Both the position numbers and the translations under genes were made by a program. A model generated the notes under the pieces. That model saw nothing but the letters and a program-made list of their open reading frames with translations. It had not been told where the DNA came from and ran no database searches. From Thiomicrorhabdus sp041583835 (lineage in GTDB: Bacteria; Pseudomonadota; Gammaproteobacteria; Thiomicrospirales; Thiomicrospiraceae), in assembly GCF_041583835.1 (NCBI RefSeq), contig NZ_JBFHFC010000008.1, positions 30,357-94,356 on the forward strand: a DNA stretch of 64,000 nucleotides. The letters are read 5' to 3'. The stretch's first letter is position 1. Every line of letters starts with the position of its first letter. Positions 32,051 through 40,977 of the stretch are shown piece by piece.

Positions 32051-32815
32051 ATGTTGGCATGGATAGGCGCTTTATTGATTGGTTTGACGCTGGGACTGCT
32101 TGGTTCGGGTGGTTCGATTCTAACCGTTCCGGTGTTGACCTACATCGTCGGCCAGGAGACTAAGGTGGCGATTGCCGGTTCCCTGATGATTGTGGGGGTG
32201 ATCAGTCTATTCTCGGCAATTCCTTACGCGATGCAGAAGTTGGTCAAGTGGCGCACCGTGGTGTTGTTCGGGGTACCGGGAATGGTAGGTGCTGCAGTAG
32301 GTGCCTGGGGTGCGCATTATGTGAGCGACGCGATCCAGATGTTGGTGTTTTCAGCCTTGTTATTGAGTGCATCCTATTTGATGTTCAAGCCGATGAAACT
32401 GGGCGATTCCGAGCATGAGCATACCGAACGAGCGATGGGTAAGATTGCCGTGGACGGTTTTGTGGTCGGTGCGATTACCGGCTTGGTCGGTGTCGGCGGC
32501 GGCTTCCTGATTATTCCGGCGTTGGTGCTGTTGGGCGGTTTGTCGATGCGTTTGGCGGTGGGAACCAGTCTGGTGATTATCGCGGTTAAGTCGTTTGCCG
32601 GTTTCGTCAGTTACTTGAAGGTTTTGGAATCGTTGAATCTGTCTTTGGATTGGTCGATTATCTGGATTTTTGCAGTGATCGGTATCGTCGGGGGCTGGTT
32701 AGGTCATAAGATTAGCAGTAAGATTAACCAGGAACAGCTCAAAAAAGGGTTTGCGGTGTTCTTGATTCTGATGGGGGCGTTTATCCTCTATAAAAACCTA
32801 CCGGGGCTTTTCTAA
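32051..32815 (+). CDS. TauE/SafE (TSUP) family membrane exporter
   Basis: A 254-residue integral membrane protein with about seven to eight spans and the two TSUP repeat motifs: GLLGSGGSILTVPVL near residue 17 and GLVGVGGGFLIIPALVLLGG near residue 145. The family moves sulfite, sulfoacetate or other small anions; in a sulfur oxidiser sulfite export is attractive but unproven. It starts 2 bp after trmA with AAGGA as ribosome site. Confidence 0.9.
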   Translation: MLAWIGALLIGLTLGLLGSGGSILTVPVLTYIVGQETKVAIAGSLMIVGVISLFSAIPYAMQKLVKWRTVVLFGVPGMVGAAVGAWGAHYVSDAIQMLVFSALLLSASYLMFKPMKLGDSEHEHTERAMGKIAVDGFVVGAITGLVGVGGGFLIIPALVLLGGLSMRLAVGTSLVIIAVKSFAGFVSYLKVLESLNLSLDWSIIWIFAVIGIVGGWLGHKISSKINQEQLKKGFAVFLILMGAFILYKNLPGLF

Positions 32816-32836
32816 GCCCGCAAAAAGGGGTCGTTC

Positions 32837-33526
32837 ATGAAACTGGTGTCTGTCAATATCGGTAAAATCCAACGTCATCAATGGAAAGACGGTGATGCGA
32901 CCGAGTCCGGGCTGTATAAGTCGCCGGTTCACGGTTTGGTTCATATCGGTTTGATGGGATTGGACGGTGACGAACAGGCCGACTTGAAAAATCACGGCGG
33001 CTTCGACAAGGCGGTCTTTATCTTGCCGGCGGAGAACTACGACCTGTTCCGGATTCACGAACCTTATGGTTTTTTGGGTGAAAATTTGACCGTCTCCGAG
33101 ATTGACGAAACTCAAATTTGTCTCGGCGATCATTTGCAGGTTGGCAGTGTCTTGTTGGAAGTGTCTCAACCGCGTTCGCCCTGCTGGAAATTGGCAGAGC
33201 ATGTTAAAAGCGTTCCGGCTTGGAAAGCGGCGGGCAATTTCTTGAACGATTATTCCGAAAGCGGCCGTGTCGGTTTTTATTGTCGCGTGTTGCAAGAAGG
33301 TATTTTGCAGAAAGGCAATCCGGTTATCTGGTTACCGAGGGAGGTCGAACTTTCCCACGGTTACAGCAGAATCACAATTAAAGATCTGTTTTTGGCGAAA
33401 CAGCATCATAAAACCGAGAAAGACTGGCAGCTTTTACGTGCGGCCGAAGATCATCCTGCCTTATCGTTGGCGTGGAAGAAAAGTATCCATAATCTGTTGG
33501 CCGATCACGCCAAACACTCCCTCTAA
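32837..33526 (+). CDS. MOSC domain protein, YiiM-like
   Basis: MOSC proteins relate to the molybdenum cofactor sulfurase C-terminus; YiiM-type enzymes reduce N-hydroxylated compounds with a Mo cofactor. The 229-residue protein has GLDGDEQADLKNHGGFDKAV (the HGG signature), ENLTVSEIDETQICLGD and the conserved cysteine in SQPRSPCWKLAEH, the likely Mo ligand, then the YiiM-type C-terminal 3-alpha extension. Third gene of the trmA operon; AAAAGGGG lies before the ATG. Confidence 0.9.
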   Translation: MKLVSVNIGKIQRHQWKDGDATESGLYKSPVHGLVHIGLMGLDGDEQADLKNHGGFDKAVFILPAENYDLFRIHEPYGFLGENLTVSEIDETQICLGDHLQVGSVLLEVSQPRSPCWKLAEHVKSVPAWKAAGNFLNDYSESGRVGFYCRVLQEGILQKGNPVIWLPREVELSHGYSRITIKDLFLAKQHHKTEKDWQLLRAAEDHPALSLAWKKSIHNLLADHAKHSL

Positions 33527-33532
33527 GATGCA

Positions 33533-34576
33533 TTAATTTGACGGCAGTCTGCAGCTAAAAGTCGTAGGTTGTCCGTTAGTCAGTCCGTCTTGCACAATCA
33601 CGAAACGAACCTGTTGTTGCGTTTGAGAAAGAAATTGAATGCCTTCCGGTTTGCCGGTTGATGCCGGTAATTCGCATAACGGTTGTAAGGTATCGGTTTT
33701 AGCATCGTTTCCTTGCAGGCCGTTGTCGCCGTTCCATAACGAGACTTGGTAAGGCAGATTCTGGTCGCCGACCGCACCGCTCAAAATCAACAGACCTGAC
33801 TTGGTTTCGCTGATTCCGCGAATTCCGCCGCCGTTTTCGGTATGCAGATAGAGCATCTTGGATTTCTTGACGGTAAAGTCGTCTTTTTCGAGTTTTAAAC
33901 GCAGCACCGGCACCGCATTGCCGCGTAATACCGGACCGCGGAAACCGATCAATAAACGCCCTTTTTCATCGAGTCCCAAACCTTCTATATCGATACCGTT
34001 TTCCTTGCTCGGAATTTGGGTGAAGCGTTTAAGAGCGGGATCCTGATGCAAAATCGAGTCGAGTGACATCGCTTTGATTTCAGTGGCCTTGAATTTCTTA
34101 TTCAGCTTGATGCGAAAGAGCTGATGTCGAGCGGGTTCTTCGACGACCTCCTGCAAACGTTTCAGGTTCTGTTTTTGTGCCAGTTCACTTTTGAGCTTTT
34201 TGCGTTTGAGGCTGTGCGAACCGATGGCATAGAGATAGGGTGATTGCCAGGCCAACCCTTCGATATCGAGTTCGTCGGTCGAGCGGGTTAGGTCGATAAG
34301 TCCCGCACTGCTCCATTCGCCTACGCTATTGGGTGTGAATAGTTCGAGCTGATAACCTTCGTCGCTGGCTAAAGCCATAAAGTCGGAAGTGACGACAATG
34401 CCGCTGATGTTTTTAGCGTCGATTTTCAAAGCGTCGGAAAAGGCCCAAGTCTGTTCGGCATAAGGTGTCGCTAACGGTTGTGTTTCATTCGGGTTAGCCG
34501 TCGCCCAACTCGGGATAACGAGTCCGATCAGGGTTAGAGAGCATAATATCGATGCGAAGCGGAGTAAGTTCTTCAT
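33533..34576 (-). CDS. Exported DUF3616-like beta-propeller protein
   Basis: I start it at the ATG at 34576, which gives a signal peptide (MKNLLRFASILCSLTLIGLVIPSWATA) and a 347-residue protein; the frame is open further upstream but that part is not protein-like. The mature part has repeated strand motifs such as DIEGLAWQSPYLYAIGSHS and DIEGLGLDEKGRLLIGFRGP, as in DUF3616 proteins, which look like propellers of unknown function. Location is probably periplasmic. Convergent with the MOSC gene. Confidence 0.75.
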   Translation of the reverse strand: MKNLLRFASILCSLTLIGLVIPSWATANPNETQPLATPYAEQTWAFSDALKIDAKNISGIVVTSDFMALASDEGYQLELFTPNSVGEWSSAGLIDLTRSTDELDIEGLAWQSPYLYAIGSHSLKRKKLKSELAQKQNLKRLQEVVEEPARHQLFRIKLNKKFKATEIKAMSLDSILHQDPALKRFTQIPSKENGIDIEGLGLDEKGRLLIGFRGPVLRGNAVPVLRLKLEKDDFTVKKSKMLYLHTENGGGIRGISETKSGLLILSGAVGDQNLPYQVSLWNGDNGLQGNDAKTDTLQPLCELPASTGKPEGIQFLSQTQQQVRFVIVQDGLTNGQPTTFSCRLPSN

Positions 34577-34663
34577 GGGGCTTTGGGCCGGATAAGCTAG
34601 ATTGCAAAACGCGATTATAACGGATTGTGTAAAATAGCGGTTATGAAAACGGATGGTAACACA

Positions 34664-35518
34664 ATGACAGAGACAAGCAGCGAACAAACCCCCGAGAAAT
34701 TGACCAAAAAGGAACGCACCAAAGATTGGATCAAACCGCCTAAGGCGATTATGAAACCGGTTGGTCGAGCGATGGCGCAATTCAAGATGTTGCGCGACGG
34801 CGACCGTGTGTTGCTGGGGCTTTCAGGTGGTAAGGATTCGTTGAGTTTGTTGGTGATTCTTAAGCATTTGCAGCGTCACGCACCGATTAAATTCGAATTG
34901 GCGGCGTGTACGATCGATCCGGAAATCCCCGGTTTCGATCCGTCGCCTCTGAAAGAGTGGTGTGCCAAAATGGAAGTGCCTTATTTTTACGAAAGCGAAG
35001 ATATGGTCGGTTTGGCCGAAGAGCGCATGAAGGGCGATTCGTTTTGCAGTTTCTGCGCTCGTCAGAAGCGCGGCATTCTGTATACCGTGTGTCGTCGCGA
35101 AGGGTATAACGTTCTGGCGTTGGCGCAGCATCTGGACGATCTGGCCGAGAGTTTCATTATGTCGGCCTTCAATGCCGGGCAGTTGCGTACCATGAAAGCG
35201 CACTACCTGAACGACGACGGCGATATCCGCATCATCCGTCCGCTGGTTCGAGTACGCGAAAACCAGACGCGCGATTTTGCCGAAGCCGCGCATTTGCCTG
35301 TTATTCCCGACAACTGTCCGGCGTGTTATGCCAAGCCTCAAGCACGTGCCGAGACTAAACAGCTGTTGTTGGAACAGGAGAAAAAGAACAAACACTTGTA
35401 TGCCAATTTATGGACGGCGATGCAGCCCCTGATTGCCGACGACAACCATGAAGGACTGGCGGCATTGACCGGTTCGGCATCCGAAGAAGCTAGCGAGATT
35501 CACGAGGAGGAAGCGTGA
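34664..35518 (+). CDS. ttcA: tRNA 2-thiocytidine biosynthesis protein TtcA
   Basis: TtcA thiolates cytidine 32 of tRNA using an iron-sulfur cluster and ATP. The PP-loop SGGKDSLSLL and the cluster-binding cysteines in FCSFCARQKRG and in DNCPACYAKPQ are visible, with ALAQHLDDLAESF between. I place the start at 34664, seven bases after GGATGG; ATGs at 34643 and an earlier frame start at 34625 are possible. The stop overlaps the GTG of the next gene. The C-terminal tail is acidic and low complexity. Confidence 0.95.
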   Translation: MTETSSEQTPEKLTKKERTKDWIKPPKAIMKPVGRAMAQFKMLRDGDRVLLGLSGGKDSLSLLVILKHLQRHAPIKFELAACTIDPEIPGFDPSPLKEWCAKMEVPYFYESEDMVGLAEERMKGDSFCSFCARQKRGILYTVCRREGYNVLALAQHLDDLAESFIMSAFNAGQLRTMKAHYLNDDGDIRIIRPLVRVRENQTRDFAEAAHLPVIPDNCPACYAKPQARAETKQLLLEQEKKNKHLYANLWTAMQPLIADDNHEGLAALTGSASEEASEIHEEEA

Positions 35519-36432
35519 GCAAAGCTTCCGGCATCAATCAACAGGCCTGGTTAGGCGGCTTGTTAAAAGGTTTGGTGGTGTTTTTTAGCTGGTTGCCGTT
35601 AAGGATCAACCGTTGGGCCGGTAGTTTCATCGGCTGGTTGCTGTGGTGGATTCCCAACAGCAATAAACGCGTTTCGGAAAAGAATGTCGCCGTGGCCTTT
35701 CCCGAATTGAGTCCGCAGGAGCAGCGCCGACTGGTCAAACGCAGTCTGATACATCTCGGTCAGGTGACGACCGAATTAGGGCCGGCTTGGTGCTGGCCGG
35801 AGTCGAAGTTGTTGCCGTTGATCAAAGAGGTCAAAGGACAGGAATTGTTGGATCAGGCTCGTGAGCAGAATAAAGGGGTGTTGTTGCTAGCACCGCATAT
35901 TGGTGCCTGGGAAATCAACGGGATGTATACTTCGACCACTCAGGCGTCGACCTTTCTTTATCGTCCGCCGAATATTCCGTCGGTAGAAGCGTTTATGGTC
36001 AATGCGCGTAGCCGTTACGGCGCCAAGTTGGCACCGACCGATATGCGCGGCGTTCGAGATCTGGTCAAGGCGCTTAAGGCTCAGCAGCTTTCGGCGATTT
36101 TACCCGATCAGGATCCCGGCGAAAAAGGGGGCGTTTATGCGCCGTTTTTCGGACGTCCGGCGCGTACCATGACGTTGGTTTCGAAATTGATTCAAAAATC
36201 GGATTGCGCGTTCCTGTTTGTGGTGATGGAGCGTTTGCCGAAAGCCGAGGGTTATCGTTTACATATTCTGCCTGCAGAAGCGGAAGTCGCCAGTGCGGAC
36301 GAAGCCGTCGCGGCGGCGGCGTTGAATCGCGGAGTCGAGGCTTGTATTCGTATCGCACCCGAGCAATATCTTTGGTCTTACAAACGTTATCGCAAACCGC
36401 CGGCCGGCGTGGACGACATCTATAAGTCGTGA
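35515..36432 (+). CDS. Lipid A acyltransferase of the LpxL/LpxM family
   Basis: This membrane-bound acyltransferase probably adds a secondary acyl chain to lipid A or a related lipid. The 305-residue protein has one N-terminal hydrophobic segment, the catalytic H-x4-E motif in APHIGAWEINGMY, and ILPDQDPGEKGGVYAPFFGRPARTMTL typical of the family. It starts at a GTG that overlaps the ttcA stop (GTGA), after GAGGAGG, so it is coupled to ttcA. Which acyl step it performs cannot be told from sequence. Confidence 0.88.
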   Translation: MSKASGINQQAWLGGLLKGLVVFFSWLPLRINRWAGSFIGWLLWWIPNSNKRVSEKNVAVAFPELSPQEQRRLVKRSLIHLGQVTTELGPAWCWPESKLLPLIKEVKGQELLDQAREQNKGVLLLAPHIGAWEINGMYTSTTQASTFLYRPPNIPSVEAFMVNARSRYGAKLAPTDMRGVRDLVKALKAQQLSAILPDQDPGEKGGVYAPFFGRPARTMTLVSKLIQKSDCAFLFVVMERLPKAEGYRLHILPAEAEVASADEAVAAAALNRGVEACIRIAPEQYLWSYKRYRKPPAGVDDIYKS

Positions 36433-36451
36433 ACATTGCCTTTTTAGGGCT

Positions 36452-37375
36452 TTAAGGTTTGTTTGCAGACGATTTGGGTTGATGGGTCAATATGGTCACG
36501 CCGCCGATGACCAGAATCAGCCCGAATGCATGCCATATCGTGAACGGTTCGTTCAAAATCCATACCGCCAATACAATCGTCACCAAAGGCCCTAAGGTTC
36601 CGATGATGCCGGTTTGCGCCGGGCCGATTTTGGCGATGGCTTCGCTGATCATAAAGCTGGGGATGACGGTACTGACAATCGCCAGAAGAAACAGCCACAA
36701 CCACGCCATTGCGCTGACATCCAGATTGGAAATATCGTTTAGTAGCAGGTAGTGAATCAACACGAAGCCGCTGGAAATTGCCATCGCCAAGCTGGTGAAC
36801 CAAAGGCTGCCCACCTCATGAATCAATTTTTTGCCGAACAGCACATAGAACGAAAAGCTTAATGCCGCCAGGAACACCAAAAACGTTCCCAGCGTGGTGT
36901 TGTCGCCGCTGAAATGCAGCTCTTGGTAAAAGGTGACCATAAGTCCGCTGTAGGTAATCACCAGTGCAGCAATGATCTTTCGGGTTAGCGGCGTTTTGAA
37001 AAAGATCGCGCCCAGCAGTGCGACCATAATCGGATAGGTGAACAAGGTAAGCCGTTCGAGCTGCGCGGAGATCATTTCTAATCCTTTCAGGTCAAGCCAG
37101 GAAGAGAGGTAATAACCGATGAATCCCAGAAAGGTGATTTTAAGCAGTTTTCCGTTGAGTAGCGGAATTTGGTTGTTAACGCGAATCAGCCAGACCATCA
37201 TCAGCAGGTAAACGGGCAGGGCGATGGCCATTCTAAGCATTAAGACACTGTCGGTATCGAGTCCTTCTGCGTAGGCGAGTTTGATGAAGATCGACTTGAT
37301 TGAAAACAGGGCGGTGCCGAAAATAGCCAGAAAGAAACCGACCGCAGCAGGCGAGGCTTGTCTGAAGAATGTCAT
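36452..37375 (-). CDS. EamA-family (DMT) exporter
   Basis: A 307-residue protein with ten predicted spans in two EamA repeats. Landmarks are SIKSIFIKLAYAEGLDTDSVLMLRMAIA at the start, cut by spans, and MISEAIAKIGPAQTGIIGTLGPLVTI with NEPFTIWHAFGLILVIGGV near the end. Substrate unknown. It converges with the acyltransferase gene and follows the methyltransferase gene by 27 bp in the leftward direction. Confidence 0.9.
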   Translation of the reverse strand: MTFFRQASPAAVGFFLAIFGTALFSIKSIFIKLAYAEGLDTDSVLMLRMAIALPVYLLMMVWLIRVNNQIPLLNGKLLKITFLGFIGYYLSSWLDLKGLEMISAQLERLTLFTYPIMVALLGAIFFKTPLTRKIIAALVITYSGLMVTFYQELHFSGDNTTLGTFLVFLAALSFSFYVLFGKKLIHEVGSLWFTSLAMAISSGFVLIHYLLLNDISNLDVSAMAWLWLFLLAIVSTVIPSFMISEAIAKIGPAQTGIIGTLGPLVTIVLAVWILNEPFTIWHAFGLILVIGGVTILTHQPKSSANKP

Positions 37376-37402
37376 ATCAAAAGCATTCGTTTAAGCGCCA
37401 CG

Positions 37403-37996
37403 CTATTGAGCCTTACGCCCGATATACCACGCATAACGATGACGAACCGGTTGCTCGGAAGTATCGTTTTCGCCGACCAACCAGCCTTCCCCGTAAACCA
37501 GGGTTTGCAGTTTAGGCCAGACTTGGTTGAACTCGCCCGACTGCACATAAAAGTCGGGATTGCGGGGAGCATTATCCTGTACCGGTCCCAGAAAGGTTTG
37601 ATAGAACAGCAGTCCGCCCGGTTTTAACGCACTTTCCAGTTGCGGGAAGAGTTTTCGATCCAGGTAACGGCTGACGACGATCACGTCGTATTGCTGATAG
37701 GGCAAGATCATCTGTTCCAGATCGGTAATCAACGGTTCGATCGGTAACTGGTTCAGGCTCGCCCAATTGTTCAAAATCGTTAAGGCGTTGTCGGAGATGT
37801 CCCACGCATGGGTTTTTAAGCCGCATTGGGCTAGGAAACGTGCGTTCCCGCCCAGTCCGCAGGCAATTTCCAATGCCTGCCCTTTAAACGGCAACAGGCG
37901 ACTATGTTGTCTGAGGGCATGGCAAGGGTTAGCGGGAGTATTTAGATTGGCTGAGGCGTATTTCTCATCCCATTTTTGTGCGTTGTCGACCGTCAT
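37403..37996 (-). CDS. Class I SAM-dependent methyltransferase
   Basis: A 197-residue protein with motif I ALEIACGLGGNARFLAQCG, motif II HAWDISDNAL and a motif-IV-like DVIVVSRYLDRKLFPQLESALKPGG, the standard order of the class I Rossmann fold, similar to TehB-type enzymes. Substrate cannot be read. It lies 22 bp after trkH in the same direction and may share its transcript. Confidence 0.88.
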   Translation of the reverse strand: MTVDNAQKWDEKYASANLNTPANPCHALRQHSRLLPFKGQALEIACGLGGNARFLAQCGLKTHAWDISDNALTILNNWASLNQLPIEPLITDLEQMILPYQQYDVIVVSRYLDRKLFPQLESALKPGGLLFYQTFLGPVQDNAPRNPDFYVQSGEFNQVWPKLQTLVYGEGWLVGENDTSEQPVRHRYAWYIGRKAQ

Positions 37997-38018
37997 CGCG
38001 TTATTTGTCCAATTGTCG

Positions 38019-39470
38019 TTATTTACGCCAGAAAGCGGCAGTGAATAGAACCAATAAAGTGAAGATTTCCAAGCGTCCCAGGAGCATCGCGAAGGTCAGC
38101 ACCCATTTGACCGGATCGCTCATGGTTTCAAAATTGGAGGCGACCTCTCCCAAGCCGGGACCGAGATTGTTCATCATCGCGGCAATGGCCGAAAATGCAG
38201 TAATTTGATCGACACCCAGTGCCATGATGATCAGCATCAGGATAGAGAAGGTGAATACGTACACCGATAAGAAACCCCAGACTGCGGCCATGACTTTTTC
38301 CGGAATCGGCTTGCCGTTGAGTTTAACCGGCATGATGGCGTTGGGATGCAACAGCCCTTTGATTTCACGGGTTCCCTGTTTGAACAGTAGAACGAAGCGG
38401 ATCATTTTCATTCCGCCTGCAGTCGACCCGGCGCTACCGCCGATGAAGCTCATCATAATCAACATAACCGGCAGAAAAGCAGGCCAAGCGGAAAATTCGG
38501 CATTGGCGAAACCGGTGGTGGTGGCGATGGATACGGTTTGGAAAATCCCGTAGCGGAAGGCTTCTTCCCAGGTTGGGTAAATGCCTTTTATAAACAGGTA
38601 GCCGGTGACGATCAGAGTACCGATGATCAGCAGGCTGGCGTAAGCCTTGAATTCCGGATCCCAACGGTAAGGCGAGATGCTGAAGTTACGGAAAGCGGTA
38701 AAGTGCAAGGCGAAGTTGATGCCCGACAAAAACATGAAGAGAATCGCCACGCTTTCAACGGCAGTGCTGTCGAAAAATCCGATGCTGGCATCGTGAGTGG
38801 AGAAGCCGCCGATGGCGACGGTCGAAAAACTGTGGCCGAAAGCGTCGAACCAGTTCATTCCGGCCATCCAGTAACCGATCGCACAGGCGATGGTCAGGCC
38901 TAAATACAAATACCATAGGGTTTTAGCCGTTTCGGAGATGCGCGGTGCGATTTTCGAATCTTTGACCGGCCCCGGCGTTTCCGCACGATAGAGCTGCATG
39001 CCCCCGATTCCGAGCATCGGCAGAATCGCGACGGCCAAAACGATGATCCCCATGCCGCCCATCCATTGTAGCTGTTGGCGATACCACAAAATTCCGTGAG
39101 GCAGGTTGTCCAGCCCGGTAATGACGGTCGCTCCGGTTGTGGTAAGGCCGGAAAAGGACTCGAAAATCGAGTCGGTCAGACTGAGCGGTACTTCTTGTTC
39201 GAGGTAGAAAGGCAAAGCTCCAACCAGACCGAGAACGCTCCAGAACATGACGACGACGATAAATCCGTCGCGGATTTTCAGGTCCTGTTTGTAATTACGA
39301 ATCGGATACCAAAGGAATAAGCCGACGGTAAGAACGCCGATCAATACGCTGCTGAATGCAAATACCGCTCCATCGCCATACAAAAAAGAGATCAACAAGG
39401 GAGGAACCAAGCTGATACTGTAGAGCATCAGCAGTAGGCCAAAGACTTTGGTGATGATTTTTGAATGCAT
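38019..39470 (-). CDS. trkH: Potassium uptake protein TrkH
   Basis: TrkH is the potassium-conducting subunit of the Trk system. The 483-residue protein has four M1-P-M2 repeats with selectivity-loop sequences TTTGATV, TVAIGGFSTH, TATTTGFANAEF-like and AMMNNLGPGLG, and the family segment FIGGSAGSTAGGMKMIR. It lies 31 bp after trkA in the same operon, which supplies its regulatory subunit. Confidence 0.96.
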   Translation of the reverse strand: MHSKIITKVFGLLLMLYSISLVPPLLISFLYGDGAVFAFSSVLIGVLTVGLFLWYPIRNYKQDLKIRDGFIVVVMFWSVLGLVGALPFYLEQEVPLSLTDSIFESFSGLTTTGATVITGLDNLPHGILWYRQQLQWMGGMGIIVLAVAILPMLGIGGMQLYRAETPGPVKDSKIAPRISETAKTLWYLYLGLTIACAIGYWMAGMNWFDAFGHSFSTVAIGGFSTHDASIGFFDSTAVESVAILFMFLSGINFALHFTAFRNFSISPYRWDPEFKAYASLLIIGTLIVTGYLFIKGIYPTWEEAFRYGIFQTVSIATTTGFANAEFSAWPAFLPVMLIMMSFIGGSAGSTAGGMKMIRFVLLFKQGTREIKGLLHPNAIMPVKLNGKPIPEKVMAAVWGFLSVYVFTFSILMLIIMALGVDQITAFSAIAAMMNNLGPGLGEVASNFETMSDPVKWVLTFAMLLGRLEIFTLLVLFTAAFWRK

Positions 39471-39501
39471 AATCTCTAAATTCGTTAGGGGTCAGTCGGG
39501 G

Positions 39502-40902
39502 TTATGAAAACCAACCTTTTGCCGGAGTCGGAGTGAAAAGTTTGGCAACATCGGGCGCGCTGTTCGGTTCGGTTAAAAACAGGATGACGTGGTCTTCCGC
39601 TTCGATCTCCAAATCGCGATGGGCGATCAACACTTGTTCGCCGCGAATGATGCAGCCGACGGTAATGTCTTTCGGCCAGTTGATTTCGCCGATACGCTGC
39701 CCAATTACTTTAGAGCTGTTTTCACTTCCGTGAGCGATCACTTCCATGGTTTCCGCTGCACCGCGACGCAGACTGGCCGCCTGAACGGTATCTCCCTGGC
39801 GCATGTAGTGTAGCAGTTTACTGGTGGTGATCTGGTCGGCGGAAATCGCCACGTCGATGCTGTTTAGCTGAATCAATTCGATATAAGACTGGTTATTGAC
39901 CAGAGCGATTACTCGACGTACGCCGAGTTTTTTCGCCAACATACCGGAAATGATATTCGCTTCATCCGAGTTGGTGACGGCAACAAACAGGTCGATTTCG
40001 TCGATGTTCTCTTCAAGTAACAGGTCTTTATCGGAGACGTCGCCGTGAATGATGATGGTGTTGTCGAGGGTTTCCGCAACCTGTCTGGCCTGCTGGATAT
40101 TATGGTCGATCAGTTTGACCTGATGCTTATTCTCCAACGCTTTCGCCAGACTGAAACCGATGTTACCGCCGCCGGCAATCATGATGTTACGCGACGGACG
40201 TTCTTTATGACGGCGCAACTCTTCCACGATCACCGGAATGTATTTTGGTTCGGCCAGGAAAAAGACTTCGTCGTCGGCTTTGATGGTCGCGTCGCCGTTG
40301 GGCATGACCACTTCGTCTTTACGGTAGATGGCGACGATTCGAGTCTTGACGTCTTTCGGCAAGTAGTTTTTGAGTTCTTTGATTTTTTTGTCGACCAAGA
40401 GACTGCCTTTGAAAGCGCGAACTGCGATCAAGCGGACTTTTCCGCCGGCAAAATCGATGACCTGCAAAGAGCCGGGGTATTCGATAAGCTGTAGGATGTA
40501 ATTGGTTACCAAGGTTTCCGGGCTGATCAGAACGTCGATCGGTAAGGTGTCCGTATTGTAATCGCGGCTGAACAATTCAGGGTGGTCTAGATAGGAACGG
40601 CTGCGTACGCGGGCGATTTTAGTATTGGTTTTGTAGACTAGGTGAGCGATGTGGCAGGCCAGAATATTGGTTTCGTCGTTTTGGGTTGCCGCGATCAACA
40701 TATCGGCCTCTTCCAAACCGGCCTGCTCGAGAACGTCCGGATGGGAAGCGTGTCCGCTGACGGTTCGAATGTCGAGTCGGTCTTGCAGTCGTTGAAGGTT
40801 GGCTCTATCGAGATCGACGACGGTGACGTCGTTATTTTCGTTGGCAAGTAGTTCTGCTAGCGAAGAGCCGACCTGGCCGGCCCCTAATATAACAATATTC
40901 AT
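39502..40902 (-). CDS. trkA: Trk system potassium uptake regulator TrkA
   Basis: TrkA is the cytoplasmic ring that gates TrkH through nucleotide binding. The 466-residue protein has two copies of an RCK_N plus RCK_C pair: the first Rossmann motif VILGAGQVGSSLAELL at residue 4, the second IMIAGGGNIGFSLAKALE at about 236, each followed by a TrkA_C domain. Length is slightly above the usual 458. Found between ntrX and trkH, the usual gammaproteobacterial order. Confidence 0.96.
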   Translation of the reverse strand: MNIVILGAGQVGSSLAELLANENNDVTVVDLDRANLQRLQDRLDIRTVSGHASHPDVLEQAGLEEADMLIAATQNDETNILACHIAHLVYKTNTKIARVRSRSYLDHPELFSRDYNTDTLPIDVLISPETLVTNYILQLIEYPGSLQVIDFAGGKVRLIAVRAFKGSLLVDKKIKELKNYLPKDVKTRIVAIYRKDEVVMPNGDATIKADDEVFFLAEPKYIPVIVEELRRHKERPSRNIMIAGGGNIGFSLAKALENKHQVKLIDHNIQQARQVAETLDNTIIIHGDVSDKDLLLEENIDEIDLFVAVTNSDEANIISGMLAKKLGVRRVIALVNNQSYIELIQLNSIDVAISADQITTSKLLHYMRQGDTVQAASLRRGAAETMEVIAHGSENSSKVIGQRIGEINWPKDITVGCIIRGEQVLIAHRDLEIEAEDHVILFLTEPNSAPDVAKLFTPTPAKGWFS

Positions 40903-40977
40903 TTTTTATAATAATCTTTAGCTATGCATTATTTTTTGGTCTTATTCTACGCCGATAAAACCATTTTAAAAGTTTTA